From Paenibacillus puerhi (lineage in GTDB: Bacteria; Bacillota; Bacilli; Paenibacillales; NBRC-103111), in the NCBI RefSeq assembly GCF_009846885.1, contig NZ_WUWM01000009.1, positions 1 through 64,000 of the forward strand: a DNA stretch of 64,000 nt. The letters are read 5' to 3'. Of the stretch, positions 40,811 to 49,124 are shown piece after piece (positions within the stretch are counted from its first letter, which is position 1; each line of letters opens with the position of its first letter). The notes beneath the pieces are model-generated. The model saw only the letters and a list, made by a program, of their open reading frames with translations, did no database searches and was not told where the DNA came from. Both the position numbers and the translations under genes were made by a program.

Positions 40811-41410
40811 TCAAGATTTGGTGATTATCCGCATCAACAGATCGATATCGATGGGCTGGTAATTTTCATCTCCCTTGATATTGACTGTCATCAGCCCGGT
40901 AAGCACCATTAAAAAGCAGGAAATGAGCTTTCTCGGATCGTCTGCAACAATTTCACCGGCATTCTGTCCCTTGATGAATAAAGGCTCCAATTGATCGACA
41001 TATGTATTCATGGAAAACTGCTTGATAAGCTGTTTGGCTTCTTCAGGAACGCCATCCGATGTGCGCGCCTGATGCATGAGCAGCCACGAGAGCTGCCCAT
41101 CCTCGTCCAAAATATGCTTCGTTAAAGCTCTTATCTTCTCTATGGGGGACCCAGGTAATTTATCGAGGTTAGCCATCTCGGAAACCGACTCTTGTGCGGC
41201 TTCCTTAACAAGTAATGTGAAAAGCTCGTCTTTAGATGTGAAGTAACGGTATAGAAGGCCTTCGCTAACGCAGGCTTCTGCCGCAATCATGCTCGTTTTG
41301 GTCCCGACAATCCCTCGCAGGGCGAAGATCTTCAGGGCAGCCCTCATAATTTGTGTTTTTCGTTCATTACCTCGGTTCTGCAGTGTTTGTCCTTCATTCG
41401 AAGGCGTCAT
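40811..41410 (-). CDS. TetR/AcrR-family transcriptional regulator
   Basis: A 199-residue regulator. The helix-turn-helix reads ALKIFALRGIVGTKTSMIAAEACVSEGLLYRYFTSKDELF. The ligand domain is helical with no assignable ligand. I place the start at ATG 41410, preceded by GGAAGTGAGGATA; the open frame goes to 41446 without a ribosome site. It is followed upstream on the same strand by a broken MFS efflux gene, the usual partner. A 12-base palindrome lies 34 bases upstream. Confidence 0.85.
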   Translation of the reverse strand: MTPSNEGQTLQNRGNERKTQIMRAALKIFALRGIVGTKTSMIAAEACVSEGLLYRYFTSKDELFTLLVKEAAQESVSEMANLDKLPGSPIEKIRALTKHILDEDGQLSWLLMHQARTSDGVPEEAKQLIKQFSMNTYVDQLEPLFIKGQNAGEIVADDPRKLISCFLMVLTGLMTVNIKGDENYQPIDIDLLMRIITKS

Positions 41411-41443
41411 TATCCTCACTTCCTTATAAAATTCGCTTATTTC

Positions 41444-41455
41444 CATTGTACAATG
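41444..41455 (-). promoter_or_regulatory. Palindrome upstream of the TetR gene
   Basis: CATTGTACAATG is a perfect 12-base palindrome between the MFS terminator and the TetR start, in a suitable position for autoregulation. Confidence 0.45.
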
Positions 41456-41471
41456 TTTCTATTATTAGCAC

Positions 41472-41531
41472 AAAAAAACTAAGGGCCAGCTATCCCTCTT
41501 TAGTCAAAAGGCGATAGCCGAACCCTGTCTG
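41472..41531 (-). terminator. Terminator of the broken MFS gene
   Basis: On the minus strand AGGG...GGCTATC pairs with GATAGC..GCCCT and is followed by TTTTTTT. Confidence 0.6.
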
Positions 41532-41537
41532 GATGTC

Positions 41538-42490
41538 TTATTTTTCTACTGATCGTTCAGTTTGCTGCTTTTTCTGCGGGGATTCGGCTATAAGACCTTT
41601 TTCTATTAAGAAAATCGTAATGAATGCTAACCCTGCCGGAATCAATATCCACATAAAGGTATGAGCGATTGAAGTGGACAATATGTCTGTTAACCCTCGC
41701 AAGACCTCTTCAGGAAAACGTTGTCGCAATTCGGGTGTAAGCATCTGGTTCAGATCATTCACTTGTAGATCGGAGATGCTTTTATCCGCGTTGCCCAGCC
41801 TTCCGGAAATCGTATGGTTCTGTATGACTCCATAAATCGTTATGCCGATGACCATTCCAAATTCGCGGGTAAAATTCAGAGTAGAATTAATCACACCGTG
41901 TTGAGCCGGATTGACGTTATGGACAGCTGCCAAATAAAGCACAGAGAAGGAAAAACCGATCCCTAGTCCTGTCAAAATCATAATAAATGTCAACATTAAG
42001 CGAGGTGTATCTACCGACAAAGAACCGAGAAGATATACGCTGGGAAGAAGTAAGATCCCGGACAGGATCATTACAGAACGGTAGCTGAATTTAGATACAA
42101 TCACACCGCCGAGAATGGAAGATACGGATAATCCAATAACCATAGGAAATAAAACTAATCCTGAATTCGTGGTCGTCCCTCCAAACACTCCTTGGACAAA
42201 GATGGGAATAAACATAATTGGGACTACAAAATGACGCCGTACAGAACCATTAATATATTCCCTGTTGTAAAGGCTCTATTTGCAAACATTTGAAAAGAAA
42301 TGATCGGTTCCGCTGCCTTCTTTTCTGCAATAATAAACAGGACAAAAAAGATTGCAAAAACAAGAAATAGAGTCAGGATGTAAAAAGAATCCCAAGCGAG
42401 CTGTTGACCTCCAAGCTGCAAGGCGAACATGAGACTGACCACCGAGATCACAAGCGTCAGCGCCCTACTGCCTAGAGAACTCGATACGTT
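41538..42490 (-). pseudogene. DHA2-type MFS drug efflux transporter, truncated and frameshifted
   Basis: Two frames join into the C-terminal 60 percent of a 14-span EmrB/QacA-like exporter: LTLVISVVSLMFALQ, PIISFQMFANRAFTTGN, LYGVI, then PIMFIPIFVQGVFGG, SGLVLFPMVIGL, LTGLGIGFSFS and NSTLNFTREFGMVIG (matching motif C and later loops). The break near 42220 is explained by loss of one T from GTCATTTTTGTAG. The first 200 or so residues, including motif A, are missing. The C-terminus is intact. It was probably controlled by the TetR gene beside it. Confidence 0.8.
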
Positions 42491-42581
42491 GCGGGAAACT
42501 TAAACCATAATTTACTAGCCCCCGAAATAGAAAACACATACAAACCAATTTTGATGGTTACAGAAGGGAGTAACAAAAAAA

Positions 42582-42770
42582 ATGAACGAAGAAATAACAG
42601 AGCATGAAAGGTTCCTAATGGAGGAACTAAGCATGGCCAACGATACGATTCTACGAAATGCTTATCTGTTAGAGGACTTTATAGACATTCTTTGTGAAAC
42701 AGAACTACTGGCAGCATTCAAGGAGTTTCAGCACCAAAAGGCAAGAAAGAAACAGAAGGAAGCAAATTGA
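42582..42770 (+). CDS. Small hypothetical protein before the recombinase fragment
   Basis: A 62-residue acidic, helical ORF (MNEEITEHERFLMEEL ... QHQKARKKQKEAN) with a good GAAGGGAG upstream. Its stop overlaps the next frame as TTGA. I do not recognise it; its charge pattern suggests a coiled coil. It could be a genuine small gene or a segment of a rearranged recombinase. Confidence 0.45.
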   Translation: MNEEITEHERFLMEELSMANDTILRNAYLLEDFIDILCETELLAAFKEFQHQKARKKQKEAN

Positions 42771-43294
42771 CCCATTGGGTATTAGGTAGTATGGATTTGG
42801 TGGATAAAGTACTGAATAAGATAGAAGAAGATGTTTCACAGGACAAGCTGCCATTAGAACTGCGTTTTAATGAATTGAAGTTACAGGTAGAGAACAAAAC
42901 GAAACAAATTGATTCGTTAGACGAAAGGTATTTGAACGGAGAGATAAGCTCCGATGACTATAATCGGCTCATAACCAAGGCACAAAGTCAACTAGCCGAA
43001 GCAAATGAACTCCTAGCAAAGACCGAACGCAAATTAACCAGATTAGATCATGGGAGCCAGATCAATTCACAGATGGTTGTTGAGATACTTAAAGACTTTG
43101 ACTCATTATTTGAGGTAGCGGACGATAAGGAAAAGAAAGTACTGATTCGCTCTGTAATTAAGTCCGTCCATGTTTCAACAGACAGAAAGAAGCTGGAGAG
43201 AATATCCCTTTGGATTGGTGATGATTTAAGTGTACCAGCAAGTTGTGAGCGCAGAACCGTATCACAAGTGAGGCGAATGTCAATCTATGTTTAA
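42767..43294 (+). mobile_element. C-terminal fragment of a large serine recombinase
   Basis: A 175-residue frame matches only the C-terminal part of large serine recombinases: the coiled coil (ELKLQVENKTKQIDSLDER, LNGEISSDDYNRL, LAKTERKLTRL) and the final region (EKKVLIRSVIKSVHV, ISLWIGDD, ERRTVSQVRR). The N-terminal catalytic Ser domain, recombinase domain and zinc ribbon are absent. AGAAGGAAG precedes TTG 42767, so it could be translated. It lies between a truncated MFS gene and the alkaline phosphatase and is best read as a remnant of an integrative element. Confidence 0.65.
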
Positions 43295-43420
43295 CGATAT
43301 TATATAATAGAAAAGTTTATTAATTTCAATAACTTAATAAAAGCTTCATCAAATCCATCAATTGTTTTAACAAATCATTACTACAATTGGATTGTTTGAA
43401 TAATATGGAGGTGTCATCAA
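43295..43420. other. AT-rich upstream region of the alkaline phosphatase gene
   Basis: Contains an imperfect inverted repeat, AATCCATCAATTGT (43352-43365) and ACAATTGGATT (43383-43393). TTAACA and TTACTA occur 11 bases apart, which faintly resembles PhoP half sites; this is not convincing. No clear sigma-A promoter. Confidence 0.35.
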
Positions 43421-45466
43421 TTGAAAAAACGATTAGCAAAATCAGCAACAAGAATTATGCTTAGCGGCAGCATCTTGGCCGGGACGTTTGTTGTGCCGGG
43501 AGAAGTGAAGCCTGTAATTGCAGCCGAAGCACAACAAGCTTCCTCCATTTATATTGCACCGATCGACAAAGCGAAATTTCTCGCCGGTTCGATTTTCGAT
43601 TTCCGGGTGGAACTAAATAACCTGACCTCGATGCCAAAAACAGTCACAATCAAGATTAATGGCGAAGACGCACAAAAGGTAATCGGCAAAAACTTTGTAA
43701 AGACCAATACGGACAAAAGCGAAGAGTACACGATCCGCGAAGTGACGTTCAAAACCCCTGGTAATTATACCGTATCCGTTGAAGCGGACGGCATGAAGAA
43801 ATCCGTTACATACGAAGTTGTACAAGCTGATCTGGGCGGCAAAAAAGCGAAAAACGTCATCTTCTTCGTAGGCGACGGCTTGTCTCTGCCTGTACTCACC
43901 GCCGCTCGTATCCTGTCCAAAGGAAACACAGAAGGTAAATATAACGATTTGCTGGAAACCGAAAAAATGGCTGAAGTTTCCGGTTTCGTCAATACATCGG
44001 GTATGGATTCCATTGCCACTGACTCGGCGAACAGCGCGAGCGCTTATAATACCGGTCATAAAACCGTTGTAAACGCGATGGGGTCTTATCCGGATAATAC
44101 TGAGGATACGTTGGACGATCCCAGTGTAGAAACGCTGGCCGAAATCGTGAAGCGCGCAAAAGGAATGTCCGTCGGCGTCGTATCTACAGCCGAAATCGAG
44201 GATGCCACTCCTGCGGCCGTTGTCGGCCATACCCGCCGCCGCAGCGATTACGTGCCGATTGTCGACCAGTTCTACAAATTGCAGCCGGAGGTCATTCTCG
44301 GAGGCGGCTCTGCAACGTTCCTGCCGCAATCCGTTCCGGGATCCAAGCGTAAAGACGAGAAAGATTTTTTCCAATTGTTCGAACAAAGCGGCTATCAGGT
44401 TGTTGAAAATGCGACGCAACTGAAGAACGTTTCCGGTGACACGAAAAAACTGCTCGGCTTGTTCCATACCGGCAACATGGACGTATATTACGACCGTTCC
44501 ACAAAAAATGAGGCTGTGCTGAAAGGCTTCAACGATCAGCCGACCCTTTGGGATATGACGGAAAAGGCGATTGAAGTACTGAGCAAAAACGAAAACGGCT
44601 TTTTCCTGATGGTTGAAGGAGGAAGTATCGACAAACAGCTTCACCCTCTGGATTGGGAGCGCGGCGTGATGGACGCTATCGAAATGGACAAAGCCGTAGG
44701 TGTTGCAAAGCGGTTTGCTGACAAAAACGGCGAAACTTTGATTGTTGTTACGGGCGACCATGCTCACTCTATGAGCATCGGAGGAACGTATTGGGAAGGC
44801 GACGGAAAATCCGGAAAAGACGCAGCGCGCGTTTACGAAGAGGCCAAGTTCCCGTCTTATTATGACGGCGACGGAGACGGTTTCCCGGATACATTGGATG
44901 TCGACCGCAAGTTGTTTGTCGGCTTTGGTATTAAGCCGGATTATTATGAAGACTACCGTATGGATCCGGTGCCGACATCCCCGGCTGTGAAAAACAAAGA
45001 CGGCGATTACGTAGCAAATTCTGTGAAGCTGGCTAACCCTCAAGATCCGAATAAAGACCGTTTCCTGCAGGTCGGTAATCTCAATGCTTCTACAGGTGTT
45101 CACACTGTAGATGACGTTCCGATTTTGGCCGGAGGTCCGGGAGCGAAATATTTCAAGAATACGATCGATAATACGGAAGTTTTCTTTGGCTTCGCCAATG
45201 CCTTGGGCCTGAATTTGACAGGCGCGAAAAACGACGGCCAAAACTGGATCACCCTGCGTGAAGCTGCAGCCACCATCGGCGCAACCGTCAAGTATGATGC
45301 GGCAAGCGGACAGGTTCAAGTAATGCTGGGCGACAACACGATCCGGATTATCCCGTCTTCCGGTAAAGCAAGTAAAAACGGTAAAGATATTGCGCTAGAC
45401 GTGAAATTTGAGAACGGCGCGACTTACGTCTCGAACCAGTTCCTGCTCGAGCTTTTGGCGAAGTAA
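43421..45466 (+). CDS. Secreted alkaline phosphatase with C-terminal stalk domain
   Basis: A 681-residue exported phosphomonoesterase. A signal peptide (residues 1-36) precedes a beta-sandwich-like domain of about 100 residues. The phosphatase core has NVIFFVGDGLSLP, catalytic Ser about 204 in IATDSANSA, NTGHKT, MVEGGSIDKQLHP and VTGDHAHSMS, i.e. zinc and magnesium ligands. The last 75 residues (ITLREAAATIGATVKYD) are a copper-amine-oxidase-N-like stalk. TTG 43421 follows GGAGGTG. No terminator follows before the next gene, so it likely heads the operon with the lipoprotein and ABC genes. Confidence 0.9.
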   Translation: MKKRLAKSATRIMLSGSILAGTFVVPGEVKPVIAAEAQQASSIYIAPIDKAKFLAGSIFDFRVELNNLTSMPKTVTIKINGEDAQKVIGKNFVKTNTDKSEEYTIREVTFKTPGNYTVSVEADGMKKSVTYEVVQADLGGKKAKNVIFFVGDGLSLPVLTAARILSKGNTEGKYNDLLETEKMAEVSGFVNTSGMDSIATDSANSASAYNTGHKTVVNAMGSYPDNTEDTLDDPSVETLAEIVKRAKGMSVGVVSTAEIEDATPAAVVGHTRRRSDYVPIVDQFYKLQPEVILGGGSATFLPQSVPGSKRKDEKDFFQLFEQSGYQVVENATQLKNVSGDTKKLLGLFHTGNMDVYYDRSTKNEAVLKGFNDQPTLWDMTEKAIEVLSKNENGFFLMVEGGSIDKQLHPLDWERGVMDAIEMDKAVGVAKRFADKNGETLIVVTGDHAHSMSIGGTYWEGDGKSGKDAARVYEEAKFPSYYDGDGDGFPDTLDVDRKLFVGFGIKPDYYEDYRMDPVPTSPAVKNKDGDYVANSVKLANPQDPNKDRFLQVGNLNASTGVHTVDDVPILAGGPGAKYFKNTIDNTEVFFGFANALGLNLTGAKNDGQNWITLREAAATIGATVKYDAASGQVQVMLGDNTIRIIPSSGKASKNGKDIALDVKFENGATYVSNQFLLELLAK

Positions 45467-45505
45467 TACGTTTTTTCCTCTATCCCGAATACAGGAGGCA
45501 GTGCC

Positions 45506-46351
45506 ATGATAAAAGCACGCGCAAGCTGGAATGCCGCGCTGCTCAGTTTGCTGCTGCCCGCCCTGTTGTCCGGATGCAATCCATCGTCTTCCCCAGGGAA
45601 GACGATGGATGTATCTTTTTCGGGCACTGCGGCGGTGGATAAGGTTGCCCCCGAAGGATCGGCAAATCCAGTCAAAGCGGTAAGCGTCAACTCTGCACCG
45701 GTATCAGGAGCGACGGACTCCTCTGCCGAGGCCGCCGGACAAAAGCAGGAGCAACCTGCGGAGCAGCAGCAACAGACAGAGCAGACACAACAGACACAAC
45801 AGACGCAACAGACACAACAGACGCAACAGAAAGAACAAAACCCGCAGAAGGTCGCGGATAGCGTCAAGCCGGTGATGCAGCAATCCCCGGAAAAAATAAA
45901 TACTGAAGGACAGACTCCTGAAAAATCAACAAACACGACGATTCTCGATAAATTACAAAATGGGAACAAGCAGCAGGATAATATATTAACCTTTGATCAG
46001 CTTTATTCCCAAGTCTCTGCCAGAGGACTGAAAATGTCGGATAAAGTGCTGAAGCTGGCGGACAAAAAAGTGGAAATGACGGGGTATATGGCCCCGCCGT
46101 TAACTGCGAAAGCGAGTTTTTTTGTACTGACCAAGGTTCCGCTGGCCGTTTGCCCGTTTTGCTCATCCGATGCCAATTGGCCTTCCGATATTGTCGTTAT
46201 TTTTATGCCGGAAGGAAAAGAAGTCAAGCCGACGGAGCATCTCGTCAAGGTGACGGGTACCTTCAGCGTCGGATCGCAAACCGATGAAGAGACAGGGTTC
46301 GTAAGTTTACTTCGTATTTACGCAGACAACGTCGAGGTGATCAAAAGCTGA
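45506..46351 (+). CDS. Lipoprotein with Thr-Gln repeat linker and OB-like C-terminal domain
   Basis: A 281-residue lipoprotein (signal ending LLSGC). Residues 25-150 are a Ser/Ala/Gln/Thr linker containing five TQQ repeats. The C-terminal 125 residues form a compact domain (TFDQLYSQVSARG, MTGYMAPPLTAKASFFVLTKVPL, CPFCSS, HLVKVTGTFSV) that resembles the DUF3299 or OB-like proteins found next to MacB/LolD-type transporters. CPFC could be redox-active or bind metal. Its stop overlaps the ATPase start (TGATG), so the two are coupled. Confidence 0.65.
   Translation: MIKARASWNAALLSLLLPALLSGCNPSSSPGKTMDVSFSGTAAVDKVAPEGSANPVKAVSVNSAPVSGATDSSAEAAGQKQEQPAEQQQQTEQTQQTQQTQQTQQTQQKEQNPQKVADSVKPVMQQSPEKINTEGQTPEKSTNTTILDKLQNGNKQQDNILTFDQLYSQVSARGLKMSDKVLKLADKKVEMTGYMAPPLTAKASFFVLTKVPLAVCPFCSSDANWPSDIVVIFMPEGKEVKPTEHLVKVTGTFSVGSQTDEETGFVSLLRIYADNVEVIKS
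45782..45831 (+). repeat. Five copies of a 9-base CAGACACAA-type unit
   Basis: CAGACACAA or CAGACGCAA repeats five times, encoding QTQ each, in the lipoprotein linker. Confidence 0.85.
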
Positions 46352-47049
46352 TGCTTATCGTGAATCAAGTAACGAAAACATATCCCGGAGAGAAAAAAGA
46401 TATTACCGTTTTGCAAATGGAAAGATTTGAAATGCGCCGAAATGAAAAAGTGGCCCTGATCGGTCCGAGCGGCTGCGGAAAAAGCACGTTCCTGAACATC
46501 TTGGCCGGGTTGAACCGACCGACTTCGGGCACAGTGAATCTGCTCGGTACCGACATCCTGGGCTTATCCGCTTCCGCGATGGACAGATTTCGCGCCCGGA
46601 ACATCGGTTATATCCATCAAAATTTCAACCTGATTCCCGGCTTTACAGCTCTGGAAAATGTCTTGCTTGCTATGCAATTCGGCAATACCCATCCGAAGAA
46701 GGATCGCAAAGAGAAAGCGAAATCGCTGCTGGCGATGGTCGGGCTGGAGCACCGAATGGGACATAAGCCTGAACAGTTGAGCAACGGAGAACAGCAGCGT
46801 GTGGCCATTGCCAGGGCTCTTTCCAACAAGCCCGCACTTGTACTTGCCGATGAACCGACGGCTAGCCTGGATCCGGAAAATACCGAACTGGTGATGTCTT
46901 TATTGCTCCAGGCATGCGATGAGAATCAAGCGGCTTTGCTGCTGGTCAGTCATGACATGTCGATTGCGGAGAAGATGGAGCGGACTGTTGCTCTCTCACG
47001 TGCCGCTATCCGCGTGGGCCAGGAGGATAAAACATATGTCCCTGCTTAG
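46351..47049 (+). CDS. ABC transporter ATPase, MacB/LolD type
   Basis: A 232-residue ATPase of the MacB/LolD/FtsE class. Walker A GPSGCGKST, Q-loop IGYIHQNFNLIPG, signature LSNGEQQRV, Walker B LVLADEPTASLD and switch LVSHDMSI. The LSNGE signature rather than LSGGE is typical of LolD-like proteins. It is coupled to the lipoprotein before it, and its end overlaps the permease start by 14 bases. Such ATPases drive mechanotransmission rather than classical import. Confidence 0.85.
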   Translation: MLIVNQVTKTYPGEKKDITVLQMERFEMRRNEKVALIGPSGCGKSTFLNILAGLNRPTSGTVNLLGTDILGLSASAMDRFRARNIGYIHQNFNLIPGFTALENVLLAMQFGNTHPKKDRKEKAKSLLAMVGLEHRMGHKPEQLSNGEQQRVAIARALSNKPALVLADEPTASLDPENTELVMSLLLQACDENQAALLLVSHDMSIAEKMERTVALSRAAIRVGQEDKTYVPA

Positions 47050-48286
47050 TATCGCGTGGCGGAATCTGATCAACCGCAAAATTCAGACGATAGTTACGAT
47101 TGTAGTTATCGCTGTCGGCGTTGCCATGACCTTAAGCGTGTTTCAGCTTACCAGCGGGATTAAGGAAGGGATTGCGAATGCCAGCGAGCCCTACGGGTTA
47201 TTGGTCGGAAGCAAAGGCAGCGCAAACCAGCTTGTGTTTAATACGATTTATTTGATGGACACCCCTCTGGGGAACTTGCCGCATTCCTATTTCGAAAAGC
47301 TCAATAATGATCCCCGAATTCAAACGGCCGTTCCTTTTGCTTTGGGAGACAATTTTAAAGGATTCAGACTTGTCGGAACAAGCGAGCCATTTTTTGAGCT
47401 GCGGGTAAAGCCGAAGGATCCTCCGTATTTTCAATTATCCGAAGGCCGGATTTTTAATGAGCCATACGAGGCCGTCCTAGGTTCGCATGTAGCTGAAACC
47501 TTAAAACTGAAGGTTGGTGACGAATTTGTCTCCAGTCATGGTGTCGTTTCCTCATTAGACAAGAACGATACCCATTCCCGCAATCCTTATAAGATTGTAG
47601 GCATAATGAAGTCTTTGAAAGCTCCTGCCGATAAAGGCATTTATGTGAATATGGAAAGCTATTGGATTAGTCACGGTCAAGGCGAACATGAGGAAGCCGA
47701 GGACAAGAACGATGAGCTTGCGGAGAACGATGAACATGAAAACGAACATGGGGTTACCGCGGTATTGGTTAAGCCGAATAGCTACTCCGATCTGATGAGA
47801 CTCTATCAGGAAATCAATAATAGCCACGAAGCGCAAGCCGTATTACCCGGGCAAGTACTAGCCAAAGTATTTGATATGATAGGCAGCGGCGAAGCGCTTT
47901 TAAGGGCCATCAGTTATATTATTTTGGCGATGGCCGGGTTTACGATCCTGTTGTCTCTCTATAGCTCGGCTTTGGAAAGAAGGCGAACGATAGCGATCCT
48001 AAGGTCGATTGGAGCCGAACAATCCACTGTGTTCGGGATAGTGCTGCTGGAATTTGTCATTGTTGTTTTCCTTGGAGCAATTGCCGGACTGGGCTTGGCG
48101 TTTCTTGTTTCTTATACACTAGCGTACTTTGTTGGCGAACAAAGCTCGATCAACCTATCCGTAAAGTTCACTATCGAGCAATTGTGGCTGCTGTTAGCGG
48201 TTTGTCTTGCGGGATCGGCCGCCGGCATGGTACCTGCCATAAAGGCTTATCGTACTGAGGTAGTCAAGTACTTGAACGCACAATAA
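47036..48286 (+). CDS. FtsX/MacB-family ABC permease with His/Asp/Glu-rich loop
   Basis: A 416-residue permease with one N-terminal span, a large extracytoplasmic domain and three C-terminal spans, the FtsX/MacB layout. MSLLSIAWRNLINRKIQT is a typical start; ALERRRTIAILRSIGA is the coupling region. Around residues 215-240 the external domain carries a loop rich in His, Glu and Asp (HGQGEHEEAEDKND, then ENDEHENEHG), which looks metal-binding. I chose ATG 47036 with AGGAGGATAA; the open frame extends into the ATPase gene. It works with the ATPase upstream. Confidence 0.85.
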   Translation: MSLLSIAWRNLINRKIQTIVTIVVIAVGVAMTLSVFQLTSGIKEGIANASEPYGLLVGSKGSANQLVFNTIYLMDTPLGNLPHSYFEKLNNDPRIQTAVPFALGDNFKGFRLVGTSEPFFELRVKPKDPPYFQLSEGRIFNEPYEAVLGSHVAETLKLKVGDEFVSSHGVVSSLDKNDTHSRNPYKIVGIMKSLKAPADKGIYVNMESYWISHGQGEHEEAEDKNDELAENDEHENEHGVTAVLVKPNSYSDLMRLYQEINNSHEAQAVLPGQVLAKVFDMIGSGEALLRAISYIILAMAGFTILLSLYSSALERRRTIAILRSIGAEQSTVFGIVLLEFVIVVFLGAIAGLGLAFLVSYTLAYFVGEQSSINLSVKFTIEQLWLLLAVCLAGSAAGMVPAIKAYRTEVVKYLNAQ

Positions 48287-48308
48287 AGGTTGAATCGATG
48301 GTGACTTT

Positions 48309-48830
48309 ATGAAACGGCTGCTTACACTACTGGTGATTTTCGCATTAGGATTTATTGTGCTCTTTCAAAGCTTGCCCGGCAAAGAAGAACACACCAAAGA
48401 AGAACACGCCACAGTTGGCTTCAAGGCCCCTGAATTCACCCTTTCCGCACTGGATGGCAAATCGTATTCGTTGGAAAAATTAAGAGGGAAACCTGTTGTA
48501 GTCAACTTCTGGGCCTCTTGGTGTAGTCCATGTAAGGATGAGGCTCCGGAATTGGTACGTCTATACAAGAAGTTCGGGAACCAAATCGAAATTTTTGCCG
48601 TAAATCTTGCCAAGATCGATAGTCTGCCTGAGGCAACCGCTTTTTCGGAAAAGTACAATCTCCCGTTCCCAGTTCTTTTGGACGAAAAGGCGGAAGCTTC
48701 CCGTAAATACCGTCTACGAGCGACTCCGACCACCTACTTTATTAGTAAAAACGGAATTATCGCCGATATGTTGATTGGCCAGGCTGACCCTGACAAATTA
48801 GAGAAGAAGTTCGCACAGCTTGTCGAGTAA
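48309..48830 (+). CDS. TlpA/ResA-like membrane-anchored thioredoxin
   Basis: A 173-residue protein with an N-terminal membrane anchor (residues 2-19) and an extracytoplasmic thioredoxin fold. Active site WASWCSPCKDE has the CxxC pair; VGFKAPEFTLSALDG and LRATPTTYFI with the cis-Pro are typical of TlpA/ResA. Such proteins reduce disulfides for cytochrome maturation or metal-site assembly, or act as oxidoreductases. It follows the permease by 22 bases without a strong ribosome site, and is the last gene of the apparent operon. Confidence 0.85.
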   Translation: MKRLLTLLVIFALGFIVLFQSLPGKEEHTKEEHATVGFKAPEFTLSALDGKSYSLEKLRGKPVVVNFWASWCSPCKDEAPELVRLYKKFGNQIEIFAVNLAKIDSLPEATAFSEKYNLPFPVLLDEKAEASRKYRLRATPTTYFISKNGIIADMLIGQADPDKLEKKFAQLVE

Positions 48831-48892
48831 ATCCACAAACCATTAAACGTTCCTTTTCTAGCATTTCATTGTCTGGGTGAGGATGAGGAAAT

Positions 48893-49068
48893 CCAGCAGC
48901 GAGGAAGTTATATTATTTCACACTGATCGTCATATCGATCACGATAACGCCTCCGGATTTTATATCGGATATTCTCGTCATCATACCGCTGTTAATTCTG
49001 TATGAGTTCAGCGCACGTTATCCAAGTGGGTGTACAAAAAGAAGCTGGCAGCCATGTCAGCAGCATGA
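48893..49068 (+). pseudogene. 3' remnant of tatC
   Basis: The sequence encodes the end of TatC: ARKLYYFTLIVISITITPPDF, then SDILVIIPLLILYEFS, the well-known TPPD...PL.LLYE region of the last two membrane spans. A one-base frameshift near 49022 separates the final LSKWVYKKKLAAMSAA and stop at 49066-49068. About 200 N-terminal codons are missing, and code upstream of 48893 is unrelated. TatC is the receptor of the Tat pathway, so this copy cannot work. A terminator follows at the normal distance. Confidence 0.75.
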
Positions 49069-49124
49069 CAGCATTTCGTCGGTCCCAGAAGAGCCGCCGA
49101 AGCCAAAATCTAACCATAGGAGAG

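Noticed and set aside
43295-43420. Pho box or Zur box before the alkaline phosphatase
   Set aside because: One TTAACA and one TTACTA at 11-base spacing are too few for a Pho box, and the dyad does not match the Zur consensus.
43613-45319. 568-codon open frame on the minus strand
   Set aside because: It lies fully opposite the alkaline phosphatase gene, whose catalytic motifs, signal peptide and ribosome site are clear. The reverse frame has no recognisable domain.
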